Of a stretch of DNA of 64,000 nucleotides, positions 51,265 to 60,320 are shown piece by piece. The DNA is from Rhizobiaceae bacterium. GTDB lineage: Bacteria > Pseudomonadota > Alphaproteobacteria > Rhizobiales > Rhizobiaceae. Position numbers and translations under genes: made by a program. The stretch lies in the NCBI GenBank assembly GCA_028281105.1, contig JANQKQ010000042.1:124001-188000 (forward strand). Reading direction: 5' to 3'. The notes below the pieces were generated by a model, which worked only from the letters and a program-made list of their open reading frames with translations, was not told the origin of the DNA and did not search any database. Every line of letters begins with the position of its first letter. Positions within the stretch are counted from its first letter, which is position 1.

Positions 51265-52053
51265 ATGACGCAGCAAGGCGATCTGCCGCGCTACCAGCAG
51301 ATATTCCTTCTCCTTCGCGAGAAGATCCTGACGGGGCAGGTGCCAAGCGGCGCCCGCATCACCAGCGAAGCCGAGCTTTCGAAGGAATTCGGTGTGTCGC
51401 GGATCACCTCGCGCCGCGCATTAAGCGAGCTTGAACGGGCCGGGCTCGTCACCCGCGAACGAGGCCGCGGCACGCGCGTGAGAGAGAACATCATCGGAGA
51501 TTCCGCGCCGGGCGAAGCGGCCGGCAATGTTCCGATGACCAGCCGGATACTCGGACAATCGCGGATCATCGGGCAGTCAGAAGTTCGCCTCCTGGGATTT
51601 TCACGGCAGCCCGCGCCCGCCCATGTCAATCAGGCGCTCGCTCTGGAGCCGCAAAGCGACGTCTACGTCGTTGAGCGCGTGCGCTCTTCCAAGGGTGATC
51701 CCTTCTGCCACCTGGTCACCTATGTCCCGATCGAGATCGGCCGAACCTTTTCCCCGGCGGCGCTGGAATCGCGCATGTTGATAGACCTGATCCAGGAAAC
51801 CGGTCGCACTATCGGGAGTGCCGAACAGACGGTCGGGGCAACCATCGCCGACGCTATTTTGGCCGGCCATCTCGACGTCCAGCGCGGCGCGCCGATCCTT
51901 CACGTGGCCCGCACGGTCTATGACGCCGACGGTGTGCCCGTGGAGTATTTCGAAGCCAGTTTCCGCCCGGACAAGTTCCGTCTGTCGATGTCGCTCGAAC
52001 ATGGCGGAACCACCGCCGGCCTGCATCGCGCCACCGCCGCCGGAATTGGATGA
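51265..52053 (+). CDS. GntR/HutC-family regulator with UTRA domain
   Basis: Start 51265 is preferred because AGG lies eight bases upstream; an ATG at 51250 is in frame. The 262-residue protein has a GntR winged helix (LREKILTGQVPSGARITSEAE, FGVSRITSRRALSELERAGL) and a UTRA ligand domain (RLLGFSRQPAPAHV, VYVVERVRSSKGDPFCHLVTY). It overlaps the lyase gene by four bases and leads the TRAP operon. The effector is probably the transported acid or sugar acid. Confidence 0.9.
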   Translation: MTQQGDLPRYQQIFLLLREKILTGQVPSGARITSEAELSKEFGVSRITSRRALSELERAGLVTRERGRGTRVRENIIGDSAPGEAAGNVPMTSRILGQSRIIGQSEVRLLGFSRQPAPAHVNQALALEPQSDVYVVERVRSSKGDPFCHLVTYVPIEIGRTFSPAALESRMLIDLIQETGRTIGSAEQTVGATIADAILAGHLDVQRGAPILHVARTVYDADGVPVEYFEASFRPDKFRLSMSLEHGGTTAGLHRATAAGIG

Positions 52054-52991
52054 TGCTGGATAGAAAGGGCATCGCCGGAGAACGACGCACGACGCGCTTT
52101 CGCCGTCTTGTCGAAAGCGATGAGATTCTGCTCATGCCGGCCATCCACGACGCGCTCAGCGCGCGTTTTGCCGAGCAGGCCGGTTTCGAGGCGATCACGG
52201 CGGCCGGTTACGGAACCGCGGCGACGTTGCTTGGAAGACCCGACGTCTCGCTGGTGACCCAGACCGAATTTGCCAACCATTATTCGCGGGTGTGCGAATC
52301 GGTATCGATACCGGTTTTCGGCGATGCCGATACCGGATTCGGCCATACGACGAATGCTGCGCGCACCACCCGACTTTACGAACGGACCGGCCTGGCGGGC
52401 CTGCTGATCGAGGATCAGGTCTTTCCCAAACGCTGTGGCCACATGAGCGGCAAGGCGGTTGTCCCGGTGGAGGAGATGGTCGCCAAGCTGAAAGCGGTCC
52501 TCGACGCGCGCGAAGACCCCGATTTCGTGATCATGGCCCGAACCGATGCACTGGCGGTGCATGGCATCGACGAGGCGCTCGAACGCATGGCGCTTTATCG
52601 CGAGGTCGGCGCCGATCTGCTGTTCGTCGAGGCGCCTCGCGACCGCGAGCAGATGGCGCGCCTGTGCCGGGAGCTGGACGGGCCGTGCGCGGCAAACATG
52701 GTCGAGGGCGGGCTGACACCGCTCATGCCGCTCGATCAACTGCGCGAGTTGGGATTTGCCGTCGTCATCTACGCGGTCGGACTGACCCAGGTGATGGCGC
52801 ACGCGGCAAGGGACTATCTGACTTTCCTGAAGTCGCAAGGCACCTCGCTCGACTATGGCGGCGGGATGATCGCCTTCGAGGAATTCATCGAGACGGTCGG
52901 CTTGAACGAACTGCGCGAACGCGAGCGCTGGTACGACGAATTCGCGCAAAACCTGGCGAGCGCGAGGGAAGGGCGATCGCCGGAAAAGTAA
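52050..52991 (+). CDS. Isocitrate lyase/PEP mutase family enzyme
   Basis: The 313-residue enzyme has the family core FGDADTGFGH (metal-binding Asp), LIEDQVFPKRCGHMSGK (catalytic Cys loop), FVIMARTDAL and ANMVEGG. The family includes methylisocitrate lyase, oxaloacetate decarboxylase and dimethylmalate lyase. Placement between gntR and dctPQM suggests it cleaves or decarboxylates the imported 2-hydroxy or 2-oxo acid. Exact substrate cannot be read from sequence. Confidence 0.88.
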   Translation: MMLDRKGIAGERRTTRFRRLVESDEILLMPAIHDALSARFAEQAGFEAITAAGYGTAATLLGRPDVSLVTQTEFANHYSRVCESVSIPVFGDADTGFGHTTNAARTTRLYERTGLAGLLIEDQVFPKRCGHMSGKAVVPVEEMVAKLKAVLDAREDPDFVIMARTDALAVHGIDEALERMALYREVGADLLFVEAPRDREQMARLCRELDGPCAANMVEGGLTPLMPLDQLRELGFAVVIYAVGLTQVMAHAARDYLTFLKSQGTSLDYGGGMIAFEEFIETVGLNELRERERWYDEFAQNLASAREGRSPEK

Positions 52992-53026
52992 CGAGCAACC
53001 AGTAAGAAAAGGGAGGAACTCCTAAG

Positions 53027-54031
53027 ATGAGAAAGGGAACCTTGAGCATTGCGGCTTCGATGGCGGTCGCCTTAGCTGCCACGGGTGCAACGAGCGCATT
53101 CGCCGCGCAGGAGATGCGGTGCAGTCACCAGCTGCCGCCGACATTCCACATCGCCAAAGTCATCGACCGCTGGGCGGAGGAGGTGGAGAAGCTCTCCGAC
53201 GGCGAACTGGACGTCCAGATCTTCGGCGCCAACAGCCTGGTCGGAGCGGCCGAGAACATTCCGTCCGTTGCCAGGGGAACGATCGAGTGTGCCTTTTCCG
53301 GCAATTTCCAGTGGGGCAAGACGTTGCCGATCATGAACGTCACGCTCAGGCCCTATTCGGTGACCTCGCCGGAGGTGATCGCGGCGTGGCCGGAATCCGG
53401 CGCGGCGGAATTTCTTGATGCGAAACTGCTGGAAAAGGGCGTCCGTAACATCTCCTGGATGTTCACGACGAGGATGATCGCCTTTACGTCCAAAGGGAAG
53501 CCGCTCGTTGAGCCCACGGACTTTCAGGGCGTGAAAATTCGCGGCCTCAACCCGACCGTCAATGCCGGCCTGGAGGCGCTCGGCGCCGCTCCGTCGGCCA
53601 TGTCGGGCTCCGAGGTCTATCAAGCCCTGTCGACCGGTGTAATCGATGCCGGACTGACCGATATCGCCGCCGCCTACACGCGAAAATATTTCGAGGTGCA
53701 GGACCAGATCGTCGCCACCCCGTTGTTCAGCGCTTTCTATCACGGCTACGTCAATCCGGACTGGTATGACGGCCTGAGCGACAAGGCCAAATCCGCCCTG
53801 AAGGAGGCCGGCGCGATGGCCGCCGAATGGGCGCTGGAGGCTACCGAGCAGTCGGCAGGTACCGCGCCGTTCCAACTGGCGGGCGAGAACGTTACCGTCC
53901 ATATTCACACCGCCGACCAGATCGATGCCATGGCGGCGATTATGCGACCGGCCTTCGACAAGGTCTTCGCTGATTCCACCGGCGCCGATGGCCAGAAAAT
54001 TCTGGAACTGGTGAGCGAAATCGGCGGCTGA
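53027..54031 (+). CDS. dctP: TRAP transporter substrate-binding protein DctP
   Basis: A GGGAGGA site precedes the ATG. The 334-residue protein has a signal peptide (IAASMAVALAATGATSAFA) and a DctP domain (CSHQLPPTFHIAKVIDRWAEEV, VKIRGLNPTVNAGLEALGAAP with the substrate-binding Arg). It is followed by the small and large permease genes. Confidence 0.92.
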   Translation: MRKGTLSIAASMAVALAATGATSAFAAQEMRCSHQLPPTFHIAKVIDRWAEEVEKLSDGELDVQIFGANSLVGAAENIPSVARGTIECAFSGNFQWGKTLPIMNVTLRPYSVTSPEVIAAWPESGAAEFLDAKLLEKGVRNISWMFTTRMIAFTSKGKPLVEPTDFQGVKIRGLNPTVNAGLEALGAAPSAMSGSEVYQALSTGVIDAGLTDIAAAYTRKYFEVQDQIVATPLFSAFYHGYVNPDWYDGLSDKAKSALKEAGAMAAEWALEATEQSAGTAPFQLAGENVTVHIHTADQIDAMAAIMRPAFDKVFADSTGADGQKILELVSEIGG

Positions 54032-54034
54032 GGG

Positions 54035-54610
54035 ATGCACGTCTCTCCGGCGCGGGCGAGCACAAGCGGATCCCCCGAGGGTCATGGTGGCTCGCCCGCC
54101 CATCCCGACATCATCGAACGATGGAACCGGCGGTTGTGCCTTGCCGCCGCAGCCATCGCCGCGTTGTCGGTTCTCATTACCCTGGGCGCCACCGGTTATA
54201 GCGTGTTCATGCGCTATGTCGCGGGCAGGCCGATCACCTGGATCGACGAGTTGTCCGGATACCTTGTGGTGGCAATCGTCATGTTCGGCGCTGCCGAGGC
54301 GCTGCGCAGGGACGACCACATTCAGGTCGATCTTCTGACGTCGGCGGCGAAGGGCGGTGCGCTGGCCTTCCTGCGGGTGCTTTGGATGGCCATGGTGATG
54401 GCGTTCACCGGGGTGCTGCTTGTCAGCGCGTGGGGCACCGTCACTTTTTCCCGTGATTTCGGGATGTATTCCGAAGGCTATATGGAAATGCCGATGTGGA
54501 TCCCGCAATCGCTGCTGATCGTGGGCTCGATCCTCATGCTGCTGGCGGCGGTCGCCAAGATCAGCGCGGCAATCCGTGATATCTCGCTCACACGGGACAA
54601 CCGGCCGTGA
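54035..54610 (+). CDS. dctQ: TRAP transporter small permease DctQ
   Basis: The 191-residue protein has four membrane helices and the DctQ segment VFMRYVAGRPITWIDELSGYL. It begins three bases after dctP and overlaps dctM by ATGA-type coupling (GTGACGG start region). Its N-terminal ~30 residues are a polar extension. Confidence 0.9.
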   Translation: MHVSPARASTSGSPEGHGGSPAHPDIIERWNRRLCLAAAAIAALSVLITLGATGYSVFMRYVAGRPITWIDELSGYLVVAIVMFGAAEALRRDDHIQVDLLTSAAKGGALAFLRVLWMAMVMAFTGVLLVSAWGTVTFSRDFGMYSEGYMEMPMWIPQSLLIVGSILMLLAAVAKISAAIRDISLTRDNRP

Positions 54611-55890
54611 CGGCGCCGCTTATTTTAGGTGGCCTGCTGCTTCTGCTTCTGACGGGCGCGCCGATCTTTGTCGGCCTCGGCCTGACGTCGCTGATCGTGA
54701 CCCTGCTCACCGAAGGCCATATCGACGCGGTTGCTACTACCGTCTTCGCCAAGCTGAACAACACCCACCTTACCGTCATTCCGATGTTTGCCTTCATGGC
54801 GCACGTGATGATCCGTTCGAAGGTGGTCGATCACCTTTACGACGCGGCCAATGCGCTCGTGCGCCACGTTCATGGCGGCCTGGGCGTGGCGACGGTGCTG
54901 GCGTGTACCCTGTTTGCGGCGATCTCCGGGTCGTCGGTGGCGACCGCGCTGACGATCGGGTCAAGCGCCATTCCGCATATGAAGCGCCATGGATATCGCG
55001 ATCGTGACAGCTATGGGGTCATCGCCGCCGGCGGGACGCTGGGCATTCTGATCCCGCCATCGGCACCGTTGATCATCTACGCGATCGTGACGGAAAGCTC
55101 GATCGGCGCTCTGTTCCTGGCAGGCCTGATACCAGGCATCATGATGGCACTGATCTTCGCCCTGTTCTGCATGGCCAATGCGGCAAGGCGCCCGGAACAG
55201 ACGCGCGAGCCGTGGATCGGTTGGAGCGAATGTGTGGCCGCGCTGCGGCGCGCCATCTGGGCTTTGTTGATGCCGCCCGTGGTGCTGGGCGGCATTTATC
55301 TGGGCGTTTTCACCGCCTCGGAAGCGGCCGCCGTCGGCTGCATCTATGCCCTGGCCGTGGGTGTGGGAATCTATCGGAACTTCGGGTTCGCGGATTTGTG
55401 GCAAACGGCCTACGACACGGTTCGCACCTCGGCCATGCTGTTCATGATCCTGGCCGCAGCGGCCATGTTCGGCCACGCCGTAACCATCAACAGAATTCCG
55501 ATGGAACTCGTCGAAACGGTGGTGTCGCTGGAGATTGGCCCCATTGCGTTCATTCTCGCGGTGATGGCCGTCATCTTCATCATGGGCATGTTTCTCGAAA
55601 CGATTGCCATCATCCTGATTACCACGCCGATCGTATTTCCGGTGCTGCTGCAGCTGGGAATCGATCCGATCTGGTACGGGATTCTACTGATGATCAATCT
55701 GGAGCTCGCCCTGATCACGCCGCCCGTCGGTATGAACCTGTTTGTGATAAAGGGCATCACCGGCGCGCCTTTGGCCGACGTCATCGCAGGCACGACGCCT
55801 TATGTCGTGCTGATGATGAGCGGACTTGCCCTTGTCCTGGCGTTCCCCATGATCGCTACCTGGCTGCCTAAACTGGCGGGATTTGGTTAG
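54607..55890 (+). CDS. dctM: TRAP transporter large permease DctM
   Basis: The 427-residue, roughly 12-helix protein has DctM landmarks: AISGSSVATALTIGSSAIP, GGTLGILIPPSAPLIIYAIV and LELALITPPVGMNLFVIKGI. The start is GTG at 54607, overlapping dctQ. It forms the Na+-driven channel with DctQ. Confidence 0.92.
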   Translation: MTAPLILGGLLLLLLTGAPIFVGLGLTSLIVTLLTEGHIDAVATTVFAKLNNTHLTVIPMFAFMAHVMIRSKVVDHLYDAANALVRHVHGGLGVATVLACTLFAAISGSSVATALTIGSSAIPHMKRHGYRDRDSYGVIAAGGTLGILIPPSAPLIIYAIVTESSIGALFLAGLIPGIMMALIFALFCMANAARRPEQTREPWIGWSECVAALRRAIWALLMPPVVLGGIYLGVFTASEAAAVGCIYALAVGVGIYRNFGFADLWQTAYDTVRTSAMLFMILAAAAMFGHAVTINRIPMELVETVVSLEIGPIAFILAVMAVIFIMGMFLETIAIILITTPIVFPVLLQLGIDPIWYGILLMINLELALITPPVGMNLFVIKGITGAPLADVIAGTTPYVVLMMSGLALVLAFPMIATWLPKLAGFG

Positions 55891-55969
55891 GGGAATGGAT
55901 GCTGCGCTGCATCTTTGCGTAGCGTTTGGATGACCGAAGCGGGTCAGAAAACCTAAGGCCCGATTGCGG

Positions 55970-56284
55970 CTACTTCATCTGGAATTGCAGCGGCAGCAGA
56001 TAAGGGAAGGATGTTTGCGGATCGGTTTCTATCTTCATGATCGGGCCCATCCATTCTGCCCACCTGGCGTTGATCGGACAGTTTGCCAGATGCGCCTTCG
56101 CTGCTTCCAGGTCATCGGTTTCGAAATAGCCGAAGAGGGTCAGTCCGTGCCGGAAGATATTGTAGTTGGACAGGCCGGCTTCGCGCAGGGTTTCGAGCAT
56201 TTCCGGCCATATCTCATCGTGCCGCTTCTTGTATTCTTCTTCGTACCCGGGGCGAACTTCGAGAACCCATGCATAGGATGCCAT
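55970..56284 (-). CDS. rhaM: L-rhamnose mutarotase
   Basis: Start 56284 has AAAGGGA upstream. The 104-residue protein matches RhaM: YAWVLEVRPGYEEEYKKRHDEIWPEM (two stretches), NYNIFRHGLTLFGYFE and the C-terminal WAEWMGPIM. It interconverts alpha and beta L-rhamnose. It ends the minus-strand operon with regulator, dehydrogenase and lactonase, supporting L-rhamnose as the substrate. Confidence 0.92.
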   Translation of the reverse strand: MASYAWVLEVRPGYEEEYKKRHDEIWPEMLETLREAGLSNYNIFRHGLTLFGYFETDDLEAAKAHLANCPINARWAEWMGPIMKIETDPQTSFPYLLPLQFQMK

Positions 56285-56361
56285 TGGTTTTGTCCCTTTC
56301 ATTGCGTGTAGCGGTCGCGAGGGCTTCGATCAAACGTCCCGGTCACCCGCCCGGCGGCGAA

Positions 56362-57243
56362 TCACAGCCTGTAAATCCTGCGCGCGTTCGTCTCGAACAG
56401 CGCTGATCGCTCGCCCGTTGAGAAATCGGCGGTGATCGAATCGAATGCCGACCAAAGCGTCGTGAAATCAGAGAACAGACTGTCGACCGGAAAGTTGGAG
56501 GCGAACATCGCGCGTTCTAAGCCAAAGGCTTCGAGCGTCTCATAAACCAGCGGGCGGAGGCTTTCGATCGTGAACGCCCTGTCGAACATGCCCAGTCCGC
56601 TGATCTTGACGGATACGTTCGGTTGGGCAGCCAGCGCGCGCAGAGCGTCCTTCCATCGCTTCCAGCCGTCGCGCGTGCGATCCACCCACATGCCGACATG
56701 ATTGAGGATAACCGGAAGCTCCGGGTGCTTCGCGATCAACGCCGCCGCTGCTTCCGCCTGATGCGGATAGAGCTGGAGGTCGAAACTAAGGCCTCGCGCG
56801 CCGAGTTCCGCAAACCCACGTTCGAAGGCGGGATCCGAAAGATAGTCCTGATTGACATAGGTGAACGCGGGTTCGTCGTGCAGGTTGACCACGTGGCGGA
56901 TTCCGCGGAACGCGCTGTGTTCAAGCATGCCATCTAGAAGCGCGGGCATGCCGTTGCCGGTCAGGTCCGCGTTACCGACGATTCCCAATGGCATCGGCGC
57001 GGTGTCCGCGACGCCCTGCAAGACCTCCACTTCGCGCAATGGGTCGGCTGGGAACGCCTCGACATGCACCGCCGACGTTATCGTCAGGGCACCGGAGCTT
57101 TCCTCCAGATACTCGTCCAGAAGATAGCTTCGGGCGATGGCGGCGTTGTTACCGATAAAACTGTCCGACGGCTCCTGGAGGCCGGGATAGAGCCCCGTCG
57201 ACAGATCCCAAAGATGAATGTGAGGGTCGCATATCCGCAGCAT
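56362..57243 (-). CDS. Amidohydrolase-family sugar lactonase
   Basis: The open frame extends to 57477 but the extra 78 residues are low-quality, Arg-rich and overlap the dehydrogenase gene, so ATG 57243 (MLRICDPHIHLWDLSTG) is the start. The 293-residue enzyme is an amidohydrolase-2 TIM barrel (HIHLWD near the N-terminus, ILNHVGMWVDRT, FASNFPVDSLFSDF). In this setting it probably hydrolyses L-rhamnono-lactone to L-rhamnonate. Function is inferred from context. Confidence 0.85.
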   Translation of the reverse strand: MLRICDPHIHLWDLSTGLYPGLQEPSDSFIGNNAAIARSYLLDEYLEESSGALTITSAVHVEAFPADPLREVEVLQGVADTAPMPLGIVGNADLTGNGMPALLDGMLEHSAFRGIRHVVNLHDEPAFTYVNQDYLSDPAFERGFAELGARGLSFDLQLYPHQAEAAAALIAKHPELPVILNHVGMWVDRTRDGWKRWKDALRALAAQPNVSVKISGLGMFDRAFTIESLRPLVYETLEAFGLERAMFASNFPVDSLFSDFTTLWSAFDSITADFSTGERSALFETNARRIYRL

Positions 57244-57254
57244 GGCCGGTGCTC

Positions 57255-58034
57255 CTACTGCAGGTTGACGAACAGGCCGCCATCCACCAGCAGCGAGGCG
57301 CCGCTGACATAGCCCGACAAGTCGGAGCCGAAGAAGACGGCGACCTTGCCGATATCTTCGGGCTGGCCGAAACGACCCAGCGGGATGCGGCCGTTGAGGT
57401 AGTCGCGTTTTGCGGGGTCCGACCAGTCGTCCTTGTTGATGTCGGTGGCGATGGCGCCGGGCATGATCGAATTGCACCTGATGCCGAATTCCCCGAGCGC
57501 AATGGCCGTCGACTGCATCAGCGAATGCACGCCGGCCTTGGTTGGCGTGTAGTGGGTCTGCATTCCCCCGCCGACCAGCGCGGAGATCGACGAGATCGCG
57601 ATGATCGACCCGCCGTTTCCTTGTGCCTTCATCGCCCTGGCGGCGGCCTGGGTCACCAGATAGGCGCCGGTCAGGTTGGTGTCGATAACCCGTCGCAGCA
57701 GGTTTTCGGGCATGTCGAGGAAGCCGTGGAACGGGCAGATGCCCGCGTTCGATACCAGAATATCAACGCCGCCAAGTTCCGAGATGGCGGCCTGAACCAC
57801 GGAATTCGCGGTTTCCGCGTCTCCGATATCGCCTTCGACCGCCAGGCACTTTCGACCGAGGGCTTCAACCGTAGCAACGGTGGCGAGCGCCGCGTCCTGA
57901 TCGATATTGCGGTCGGCGCCAGCGAAGTAATTGATGACCACGTCCGCTCCGTGGCGCGCATATTCGCGCGCAATGCCACGGCCGATGCCGCGTGATCCGC
58001 CGGTGATTATCGCGCGTTTGCCGTCAAGAAGCAT
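57255..58034 (-). CDS. SDR-type sugar dehydrogenase (probable L-rhamnose 1-dehydrogenase)
   Basis: The 259-residue SDR has the cofactor motif TGGSRGIGRGIA (residues 11-22), NAGICPF, catalytic Ser in ISSISALVGG and Y-x3-K (HYTPTKAG). It lies between the FadR-type regulator (8 bases) and the lactonase (11 bases). It likely oxidises L-rhamnose to the lactone, the first step of the non-phosphorylative route. Confidence 0.87.
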   Translation of the reverse strand: MLLDGKRAIITGGSRGIGRGIAREYARHGADVVINYFAGADRNIDQDAALATVATVEALGRKCLAVEGDIGDAETANSVVQAAISELGGVDILVSNAGICPFHGFLDMPENLLRRVIDTNLTGAYLVTQAAARAMKAQGNGGSIIAISSISALVGGGMQTHYTPTKAGVHSLMQSTAIALGEFGIRCNSIMPGAIATDINKDDWSDPAKRDYLNGRIPLGRFGQPEDIGKVAVFFGSDLSGYVSGASLLVDGGLFVNLQ

Positions 58035-58042
58035 TCCGGTTC

Positions 58043-58756
58043 CTAGCTCTTCAGCGCCAACTGTGTGGTCTGTGTTATGTGCCGAACATGTTCATCCATG
58101 GCCTCGGCCGCCGCCTGCTCATCGCCGTCCGCGATTGCCTTGGCGATCGCATCGTGATCCTTGGCGGATTGGTCGAGCACGCCCGGCATTTCCGAAGCGC
58201 GCCGCCGCGCGCTCATGGCCAGGCTGTACAGCGATTGCGACACGGACTTGAGGAAGCTGTTTGCGCTGGCCTCCGCGATCAGATCGTGAAACTGGGCGTC
58301 CATGACGCGAAACCCGACGGGATCGTCGACCAGTTCAAATCCCAGGCGCGCCATTTCCGTCAGATTGTCTTTCTGTTCGTCGCTGGCGTTGCGCGCCGCC
58401 TCCGCGGCCAACCCCCTGTCGATGAAGCGGCGCGCGCCGAAGAGGTCCATGAGCGAATGGTCATGCAGGCGCAAATAGAAAGAGAGCGGCTGAAGCAACC
58501 GTTCAGCGGTCAGATCGGTGACATAACACCCACCGCCCTGCCGGCTTTCAACAAGACCCATCATCGACAGCCCGCGCAGCGCCTCGCGAACCACCGGCCG
58601 AGAAACCTGAAGGGCGCGGACGAGTTCGTTTTCAGACGGCAGGCGTTCGCCGGCCGCCAGGTTGCCGGACGCAATAAGCTCACGAAGTTGATCGCCAACC
58701 CGTTCGGATGCGGACTTTTGCTGGGTTACGGGCGATAGCATGGCCGAATTTTTCAT
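58043..58756 (-). CDS. FadR/GntR-family regulator (FCD domain)
   Basis: The 237-residue protein has a GntR helix-turn-helix (ERLPSENELVRALQVSRPVVREALRGL in two stretches) and a helical FCD domain with metal/ligand His positions (DAQFHDLIAEAS, EHVRHITQ). It is divergent from the sugar ABC transporter genes and heads the catabolic operon. A rhamnose-pathway intermediate is the likely effector. Confidence 0.9.
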   Translation of the reverse strand: MKNSAMLSPVTQQKSASERVGDQLRELIASGNLAAGERLPSENELVRALQVSRPVVREALRGLSMMGLVESRQGGGCYVTDLTAERLLQPLSFYLRLHDHSLMDLFGARRFIDRGLAAEAARNASDEQKDNLTEMARLGFELVDDPVGFRVMDAQFHDLIAEASANSFLKSVSQSLYSLAMSARRRASEMPGVLDQSAKDHDAIAKAIADGDEQAAAEAMDEHVRHITQTTQLALKS

Positions 58757-59063
58757 CGGTGAATGCTCCTCATGCGATCCGGTCGAGATGGAGGGCTCTC
58801 GCTGAGATATGAAAACTGACGCCTACTCGAGAATGCGCCAGGCCCTTCACGGAATGGGAGCATGTCCTTTTGCCTCCAGGGGTTAGTGTCCGCCATGCCT
58901 CTGAAGGGCCGAAGGAAAACCTCACCGACAGACATGGCTCCCTATACGAATCCTGTCATATCGAGAATATGCCAAGTCGTCAACTTGACTACTTGCCTTA
59001 CAAGTTGCTATACCCACGCCGCGTACACAAAGAAGCTCGCAACGAGGCGGGCAGGAGGAACAC
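58757..59063. promoter_or_regulatory. Divergent control region with two inverted repeats
   Basis: It separates the FadR-type regulator and the ABC operon. At 58974-58994 is a near-perfect palindrome around GTCAA-C-TTGAC with AAGT/ACTT ends. At 58991-59005 is ACTTG-N5-CAAGT. The two overlap by four bases and sit about 60 bases before the transporter start. They are candidate FadR-type operators; other parts of the gap show no feature. Confidence 0.5.
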
Positions 59064-60236
59064 ATGAAAAAGCTCGCAACAGCTTTCGCCGTCATGGCGC
59101 TTACCATTCTGCCTGGCACGGCAATGAGCGAAGATTTCCACGGTTTTGACCCGGCGACCTTTGATAGCAACATGCTGCCCGCCGACAACCTGGCGGCGAT
59201 GGTCAAGAGCGCAATGGCGGTCAATCCGCCCAAGAACGGGGAAACCTACGTCATCGGCTTCGCCAATCTTCAGCGCGATATTCCCTTCTGCGCATTGGTT
59301 GAGCAGGGTATTTTGCAGAACGCCGAGGCCGCCGGTGTCGAGGTGGTGGTGGTCGACAACCGTCTCGACGGCGCCACTGCGCTTGCCAATGCTCAGAGCC
59401 TCATCACCCGCAACGTTGACCTTGTCATCGAATTTCAGACCGATGCCGCCTTCGGCAATACCATCATGCAGGAAATGGACGCCGCCGGGATCCCGGTTAT
59501 CGCCATCGATATTCCGATGGGAACCGCGACTTTCTTCGGCGTCAACAATCCGCGCGCGGGCTTCATGGGCGGTAGCGCCCTGGCGCAGGCGGCAATCGCC
59601 GAATACGGCATGGACCGTGTGAAGGAGGGATATTTCCTCCACGGGCTGCTGCCTCAGTCCGGGCCCATTCCGGCGATGCGCAACGGTGGCCAGCTCGCCG
59701 GGTTCATGGCTGCTGTTCCGGGTTTCCCGGCCGATCAGGTTCTAACCTTCGACAGCAAGAACACGCTGGATGAGGCCTTCGTGCAAACCAACAATCTGCT
59801 GTCGCGTATTCCCGACGACGCCATCATCATGGGCACCGGCATCAATGATCAGGTCTCGACCGGCATCCTGCGCGCCGCCCAGCAGGCCGGCCGCGAGGAT
59901 ATCGTTATTGTCGGCCTGGGCGCCGATGAGAAGGAAACCCTTGCCGGCGAAGAGAATTTCGTGGCGGCCGTCGGGTCCTTCCCCGAGCGCTACGGCAATT
60001 CGCTCATTCCGATGTCACTGGCAATGCTGGCCGGCATCGAAATGCCCGACGCGGTGCTGATCAACCACGTGATGGTCACGCCCCAGAACATCTGCCAGTT
60101 CTATACTGACATGACGTGTGCCGACGGAGATGCGCTGACGTTTGATTTTCCCCAGGCTGCGTTTGAAACGCATCTTGCGTCATTGCGCCAAGACCCGGAT
60201 CTGGCAGGTGTAGAGAACCTCATTCCCGAGAAATAG
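59064..60236 (+). CDS. Sugar ABC transporter substrate-binding protein (rhamnose cluster)
   Basis: The 390-residue protein has a signal peptide (KLATAFAVMALTILPGTAMS) and a CUT2-type binding domain (YVIGFANLQRDIPFCALVEQG, DLVIEFQTDAAFG, IIMGTGINDQVSTG). GGAGGA-type sequence precedes the ATG. It is longer than typical RbsB. A strong hairpin follows its stop. L-rhamnose is the likely ligand from context. Confidence 0.88.
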   Translation: MKKLATAFAVMALTILPGTAMSEDFHGFDPATFDSNMLPADNLAAMVKSAMAVNPPKNGETYVIGFANLQRDIPFCALVEQGILQNAEAAGVEVVVVDNRLDGATALANAQSLITRNVDLVIEFQTDAAFGNTIMQEMDAAGIPVIAIDIPMGTATFFGVNNPRAGFMGGSALAQAAIAEYGMDRVKEGYFLHGLLPQSGPIPAMRNGGQLAGFMAAVPGFPADQVLTFDSKNTLDEAFVQTNNLLSRIPDDAIIMGTGINDQVSTGILRAAQQAGREDIVIVGLGADEKETLAGEENFVAAVGSFPERYGNSLIPMSLAMLAGIEMPDAVLINHVMVTPQNICQFYTDMTCADGDALTFDFPQAAFETHLASLRQDPDLAGVENLIPEK

Positions 60237-60258
60237 GGCTTCCTGCTACGATGTCCTT

Positions 60259-60291
60259 GGCAGGCGCGAACTGTACCGGTTTGCGCCTGCC
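60259..60291 (+). promoter_or_regulatory. Intercistronic stem-loop
   Basis: A 13-bp stem (one G-U pair; 60259-60271 with 60279-60291) with a 7-base loop lies between the binding-protein and ATPase genes and has no U-tract. Such hairpins protect the upstream mRNA so that binding protein exceeds ATPase. That role is inferred. Confidence 0.6.
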
Positions 60292-60320
60292 GACCTAAGG
60301 CACCTGTACGGCGGAAACTG

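Noticed and set aside
53072-54508. Open frame of 478 codons on the minus strand
   Set aside because: It is opposite dctP/dctQ and has a His/Arg/Gly-rich sequence typical of antisense frames.
57244-57477. N-terminal extension of the lactonase frame
   Set aside because: The 78 extra residues are Arg-rich, antisense-like and overlap the dehydrogenase gene; the true N-terminus HIHLWD follows ATG 57243.
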